From Kribbella sp. VKM Ac-2568 (GTDB taxonomy: Bacteria > Actinomycetota > Actinomycetes > Propionibacteriales > Kribbellaceae), in contig NZ_SLVF01000002.1 of assembly GCF_004345365.1 (NCBI RefSeq), positions 186,001 through 250,000 on the forward strand: 64,000 nt of DNA, read 5' to 3'. Each line of letters opens with the position of its first letter. Within the stretch, counting starts at the first letter, position 1. Below the pieces are notes generated by a model. It had not been told where the DNA came from. It was given only the letters and a program-made list of their open reading frames with translations, and did not search any database. This document shows positions 60,981 to 64,000 of the stretch, piece by piece. Made by a program: the position numbers and the translations under genes.

Positions 60981-62585
60981 GTGAAGTTTTTACCGAGAGT
61001 GGCCGCGTCGCCCCGTGGAGTGGTCGCTGTCGCCGCGGCCGTCGCCGCGACGGCCGGTCTGCTGACCCAGACCGGCCTGCCGACCCAGTCCGTCGGGGCG
61101 CCTGCCGCCGTGCAGGCCACTGGGCTGCAGCAGCAACTCGACGCGTTGCTGGCCGACCCGCGCTTCCAGGGGTCCCAGGTGGGGTTGGTGGTGCGCGACG
61201 CGACCACCGGCGAGACGCTCTACGACCGCAACGGGGGCACCCGGCTGCTGCCCGCGTCCAACACCAAGCTGTTCAGCTCGACCGCCGCCATGCACACCCT
61301 CGGCGCCGGGTTCCGCTTCCACACCGACGTGCTCACAACGGCTCCGGTCCGCGGCGGGAAGCTGCGCGGAGACCTTTACCTGAAGGGCTACGGCGACCCG
61401 ACCTCGCTCGAGTCGGACTACGTCGCGCTGGCCAAGCAGGTCGCCAAGTCGGGCGTCCGGCGGATCGACGGCGACCTGATCGCCGACGACACCTACTTCG
61501 ACAAGGTCCGGCTCGGTGACACCTGGTCCTGGGACGACGAGCCGTACTACTACTCGGCCCAGATCTCCGCGCTGACGCTCGCGCCCAACACCGACTACGA
61601 CTCCGGTACGGCGATCGTGGACAGCCTGCCCGGCGCGACCGTCGGAGCGCCGGTGAAACTCGCCCTCGTCCCGGCCAACAGCGTGATCAAGCTGGTGAAC
61701 ACCGCGACCACCGGCGCGGCCGGCTCGGACAACACGCTCACCATCGAGCGCGACCACGGCACCAACGTCGTCCGGGTCACCGGCTCGGTCCCGGCCGACG
61801 ACACCGACGGCCAGGAGTGGGTCACCGTCTGGGAGCCGACCCTGTACGCCGCCGACGTGTTCCGCCGCGCCCTGGCCGCGCAGGGAATCCAGGTCGACGG
61901 ACACGTCCGCACCGCAGCGACCCCGGCCACCGCCAAGCAGTTGGCCCGGGACGAGTCGATGACGGTCGGCGAGCTGATGAACCCGTTCCTGAAGCTGTCG
62001 AACAACATGCACGCCGAGACCTTGGTCAAGGCGATGGGCGCGGTCGCCGAAGCAGACGGCAGCTGGTCCGCCGGTCTCGGGGTCGTCACCGACTACGCCA
62101 ACAGCGTCGGCGTCGACACCAGCACGATCCGGCTGTCGGACGGCTCCGGCCTGTCCCGCAAGGTGAACGTGACCGCGAAGAGCGTCACCGACATCCTGAT
62201 CGGCGTGCGGCAGGAGCCCTGGTTCCAGCAGTGGTACGACGCGTTGCCGATCGCGGGCAACCCCGACCGGTTCACCGGCGGCACCCTGCGCAGCCGGATG
62301 CGCAACACGCCGGCCGCGAACAATCTGCACGGCAAGACCGGGTCGCTCACCGGCGTCACCGCACTGTCGGGGTACGTCTCGACCAAAGACGGCCGCAAGC
62401 TGGTCTTCTCGATGATCAGCAACAACTACCTGGTCAGCCCCCGCTCGGTCGAGGACGCGGTCGGCGTCACCCTGGCCTCGTGGACCGACCAGGCCCCGGT
62501 CGCCGCGGTCAAGCCCGACACCAGCCGCAGCGCCCAGGTCGCCGAGGATGCCTGCGGCGGCAACGAGTGGGTCAAGGCCTGCTGA
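60981..62585 (+). CDS. dacB: D-alanyl-D-alanine carboxypeptidase/endopeptidase (PBP4, family S13)
   Basis: The 534-residue penicillin-binding protein starts at a GTG at 60981 with AAGGAG six bases upstream. A signal sequence follows (VVAVAAAVAATAGLL). Active-site motifs are PASNTKLF (SxxK), LSNNMHAE (SxN) and LHGKTGSL (KTG), and the large insertion between the first two is typical of class C PBP4. It trims or cleaves peptide cross-links in peptidoglycan outside the membrane. A cysteine pair near the C-terminus (DACGGNEWVKAC) is unusual and may form a disulfide. Confidence 0.94.
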   Translation: MKFLPRVAASPRGVVAVAAAVAATAGLLTQTGLPTQSVGAPAAVQATGLQQQLDALLADPRFQGSQVGLVVRDATTGETLYDRNGGTRLLPASNTKLFSSTAAMHTLGAGFRFHTDVLTTAPVRGGKLRGDLYLKGYGDPTSLESDYVALAKQVAKSGVRRIDGDLIADDTYFDKVRLGDTWSWDDEPYYYSAQISALTLAPNTDYDSGTAIVDSLPGATVGAPVKLALVPANSVIKLVNTATTGAAGSDNTLTIERDHGTNVVRVTGSVPADDTDGQEWVTVWEPTLYAADVFRRALAAQGIQVDGHVRTAATPATAKQLARDESMTVGELMNPFLKLSNNMHAETLVKAMGAVAEADGSWSAGLGVVTDYANSVGVDTSTIRLSDGSGLSRKVNVTAKSVTDILIGVRQEPWFQQWYDALPIAGNPDRFTGGTLRSRMRNTPAANNLHGKTGSLTGVTALSGYVSTKDGRKLVFSMISNNYLVSPRSVEDAVGVTLASWTDQAPVAAVKPDTSRSAQVAEDACGGNEWVKAC

Positions 62586-62602
62586 TCAGCTAATGCGTTC
62601 GA

Positions 62603-62648
62603 CAGTACGGCGGTCGTTCCCGAGGATGAGGGCATGACCGCCGTACTG
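62603..62648 (+). promoter_or_regulatory. 13-bp hairpin enclosing the GNAT ribosome site and start
   Basis: CAGTACGGCGGTC at 62603-62615 pairs perfectly with 62636-62648. The 20-base loop contains the GAGG ribosome site and the first two bases of the ATG at 62634. The stem would form in any transcript reading through from dacB, so it could limit translation or end the dacB transcript. Confidence 0.6.
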
Positions 62649-63575
62649 CCCGATCGGTACTCCGTCCGTCCGATCCGACCGGAGGACGGCGATGTGGTCG
62701 CGGATCATGTCGCCGCGAACGACGTCCGGCTGATCGGCTTCTCGCAGTACAGCCGCGAGGGCATCGTCAGCCACCTGCGCGACCCGTTGATCGACCTGGC
62801 CGTGGACAGCTGGCTGGTGACTGCCGGCCCCGGCCTCGTCGGGACGGGCACCGTCGTACTCGACGGCGGGCGGGCGCAGATCGATCTCTCCTCGGCTGAT
62901 CCACTGGTGGCCGGCTGGATGCTGGACCAGGCGATCGAGCGCGCCACCGACCATGCGCGGAGGACCGGCGACGAGGTTGCGATCAAGCTCGGCCTGCTCC
63001 GCGAGGATGAGCAGATGTCAGCGCTCGCGGCGGACCGCGGCCTCTTCATCCACACCACCGTCCAACGGATGACGATCCGGTACGCCGGGCCGCTGGAGCC
63101 GCCGGCGATTCCCGACGGCGTGGTGCTTCGGCGCGGCGCCCAGGACGAGCAGATCCGGCGAGCTGCACACCAGGTCATCACCGACTCGTTCGCCGACCAG
63201 CCGGGCTCGGTTCCCCGCCCGTACGACGACTGGGTGAAGCAGCGCGAGAGTCGTTCCACCTTCGACTGGTCCAAGCTGACCGTGCTCGAGCTCGCCGGCC
63301 GGCCCGTCGGCGTCCGGGAGTGCGACGACAACTACCTCACGACCGAGCACTGCGGCTACATCGGACGGCTCGGGGTCGTCACCGCGGCGCGCGGTCGCGG
63401 GCTGGCGAAGTACCTGCTGCGCGACGTGTTCGCCCTCGACTCGGCCGCGGGTCTCAGCGGCACGATCCTGCACGTCGACACGGGGAACCCGACCCCGGCC
63501 GTCGCGGTCTACGAGTCGGTCGGCATGCGGGCGGACATCGTCAACGACATCTGGCGAAAGGTCATCCCGGCCTAG
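62634..63575 (+). CDS. GNAT-family acetyltransferase, tandem domains (MshD-like layout)
   Basis: The 313-residue protein has a degenerate N-terminal GNAT half (SVRPIRPEDGDVVADHVAA) and a complete C-terminal GNAT domain with IGRLGVVTAARGRGLAKYLL (acetyl-CoA loop) and LHVDTGNPTPAVAVYESVGM. The plan recalls mycothiol synthase MshD, but I do not see enough specific residues to name it so. The start codon lies within a strong hairpin. It ends before a terminator hairpin. Confidence 0.82.
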   Translation: MTAVLPDRYSVRPIRPEDGDVVADHVAANDVRLIGFSQYSREGIVSHLRDPLIDLAVDSWLVTAGPGLVGTGTVVLDGGRAQIDLSSADPLVAGWMLDQAIERATDHARRTGDEVAIKLGLLREDEQMSALAADRGLFIHTTVQRMTIRYAGPLEPPAIPDGVVLRRGAQDEQIRRAAHQVITDSFADQPGSVPRPYDDWVKQRESRSTFDWSKLTVLELAGRPVGVRECDDNYLTTEHCGYIGRLGVVTAARGRGLAKYLLRDVFALDSAAGLSGTILHVDTGNPTPAVAVYESVGMRADIVNDIWRKVIPA

Positions 63576-63587
63576 AGTGATCGACGT

Positions 63588-63622
63588 CCTCGCCGGGGCG
63601 GTCGCGGTCCACCCCGGCGAGG
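63588..63622. terminator. Bidirectional terminator hairpin
   Basis: CCTCGCCGGGG at 63588-63598 pairs perfectly with 63612-63622 around a 13-base loop, between the GNAT gene and the convergent truncated gene. Confidence 0.8.
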
Positions 63623-63625
63623 AAG

Positions 63626-64000
63626 TCAGTTCAGGACGGCCCGGCTCCCCGTGCTCCCGGCCAGTACCGTTCGGTTGCCCACCTGCCGACGCAGATCCAG
63701 GCTGATCCGGAGGGGGCGCGTGCCCGGCTTCACGCAGAGCTGCGCCTCGGGCTGATCCGGCGCCACCGAGTACCGATAGGCCGCGATCCGGACCGTCGAT
63801 GCGTCCTGCGACAGGATCCGCACCATCGTGTGCGGAACGCAGGAGTCGTCGGCGTTGCGCGGCGCTTCGACGATCAGCGTGCCGGCGTTCTCCGAGTCGA
63901 CCTCGACTCGTGACACTCGGATCTCCTCCCCCAGCAGCATCACTGTGTTGCCGAACTTGAACTGCTTCGGCGGCGGCCCGTCGTCCAGCAGTCCCACCGC
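63626..64000 (-). CDS. Unidentified protein, N-terminus cut by window edge
   Basis: The frame stays open to the window edge; an internal GTG at 63997 is unlikely to be the true start. The visible 124 residues end in TVLAGSTGSRAVLN. They include NTVMLLGEEIRVSRVEVD and VRIAAYRYSVAPDQPEAQLC, suggesting a beta-rich domain. Two cysteines (in DDSCVPH and AQLCVKPG) might pair. I do not recognise the family. It could be the C-terminal part of a secreted or membrane protein. Confidence 0.6.
   Translation of the reverse strand, partial: AVGLLDDGPPPKQFKFGNTVMLLGEEIRVSRVEVDSENAGTLIVEAPRNADDSCVPHTMVRILSQDASTVRIAAYRYSVAPDQPEAQLCVKPGTRPLRISLDLRRQVGNRTVLAGSTGSRAVLN

Overview
The window is GC-rich, densely packed DNA. 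Most neighbouring genes on the same strand overlap by 1-8 bases, GTG and TTG starts are common, and several starts look leaderless. Gene content and order are those of a high-GC actinobacterium. The run hisI-trpE-trpC-trpB-trpA-lgt-gltBD-pyk-ANTAR regulator-liv transporter-polA matches the conserved core layout I recall from Streptomyces, and in part Mycobacterium. My best guess is a Propionibacteriales-type organism such as Kribbella or a relative, but no marker in the window settles this.

Bases 1-2600 hold a truncated aminoglycoside-phosphotransferase-like gene divergent from a TetR regulator, a membrane-anchored SRPBCC protein, and a methyltransferase. Bases 2638-16161 form a cell-envelope glycan locus: a DUF3068 protein, a GT-C-like membrane protein, an acyltransferase, a giant AftD-like arabinofuranosyltransferase, a methyltransferase, a GT4 glycosyltransferase, a DUF2613 micro-protein, a second large membrane protein and a flippase. 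It resembles the Rv0224c-Rv0228 / Rv0236c-Rv0236A neighbourhoods of M. tuberculosis.

Bases 16235-21696 hold a NUDIX hydrolase, polA, a hotdog thioesterase, a GNAT with a tyrosine-repeat tail and a DUF554 protein. Bases 21713-28390 carry the complete branched-chain amino-acid ABC transporter (livKHMGF order of transcription) and an ANTAR response regulator.

Bases 28456-30278 are the oddest part. Two paralogous HTH-LAGLIDADG proteins point away from each other. One is broken by a frameshift and an amber codon, the other is intact. Between them lies a tRNA with a leucine (CAA) anticodon but a class I body with a short variable loop. This small island interrupts otherwise conserved core gene order and is my main candidate for an under-described system.

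Bases 30569-49487 run almost entirely on the minus strand: hisI-trpE-membrane protein-HGxxPAAW protein-trpC-trpB-trpA, then an SCO1/MauE/DsbA-like redox cassette, lgt, a VIT1/CCC1 transporter, gltB-gltD, a metallophosphoesterase and pyk. Bases 49610-64000 hold an M19 dipeptidase, a GNAT, a cysteine-free HesB-like protein, a heterodimeric ABC exporter, a TIGR03085 protein, a membrane phosphatase-MBL-DedA operon, a D-Ala-D-Ala carboxypeptidase, a GNAT whose start lies in a hairpin, and a truncated unknown gene. I see no CRISPR array, rRNA, insertion sequence or prophage.
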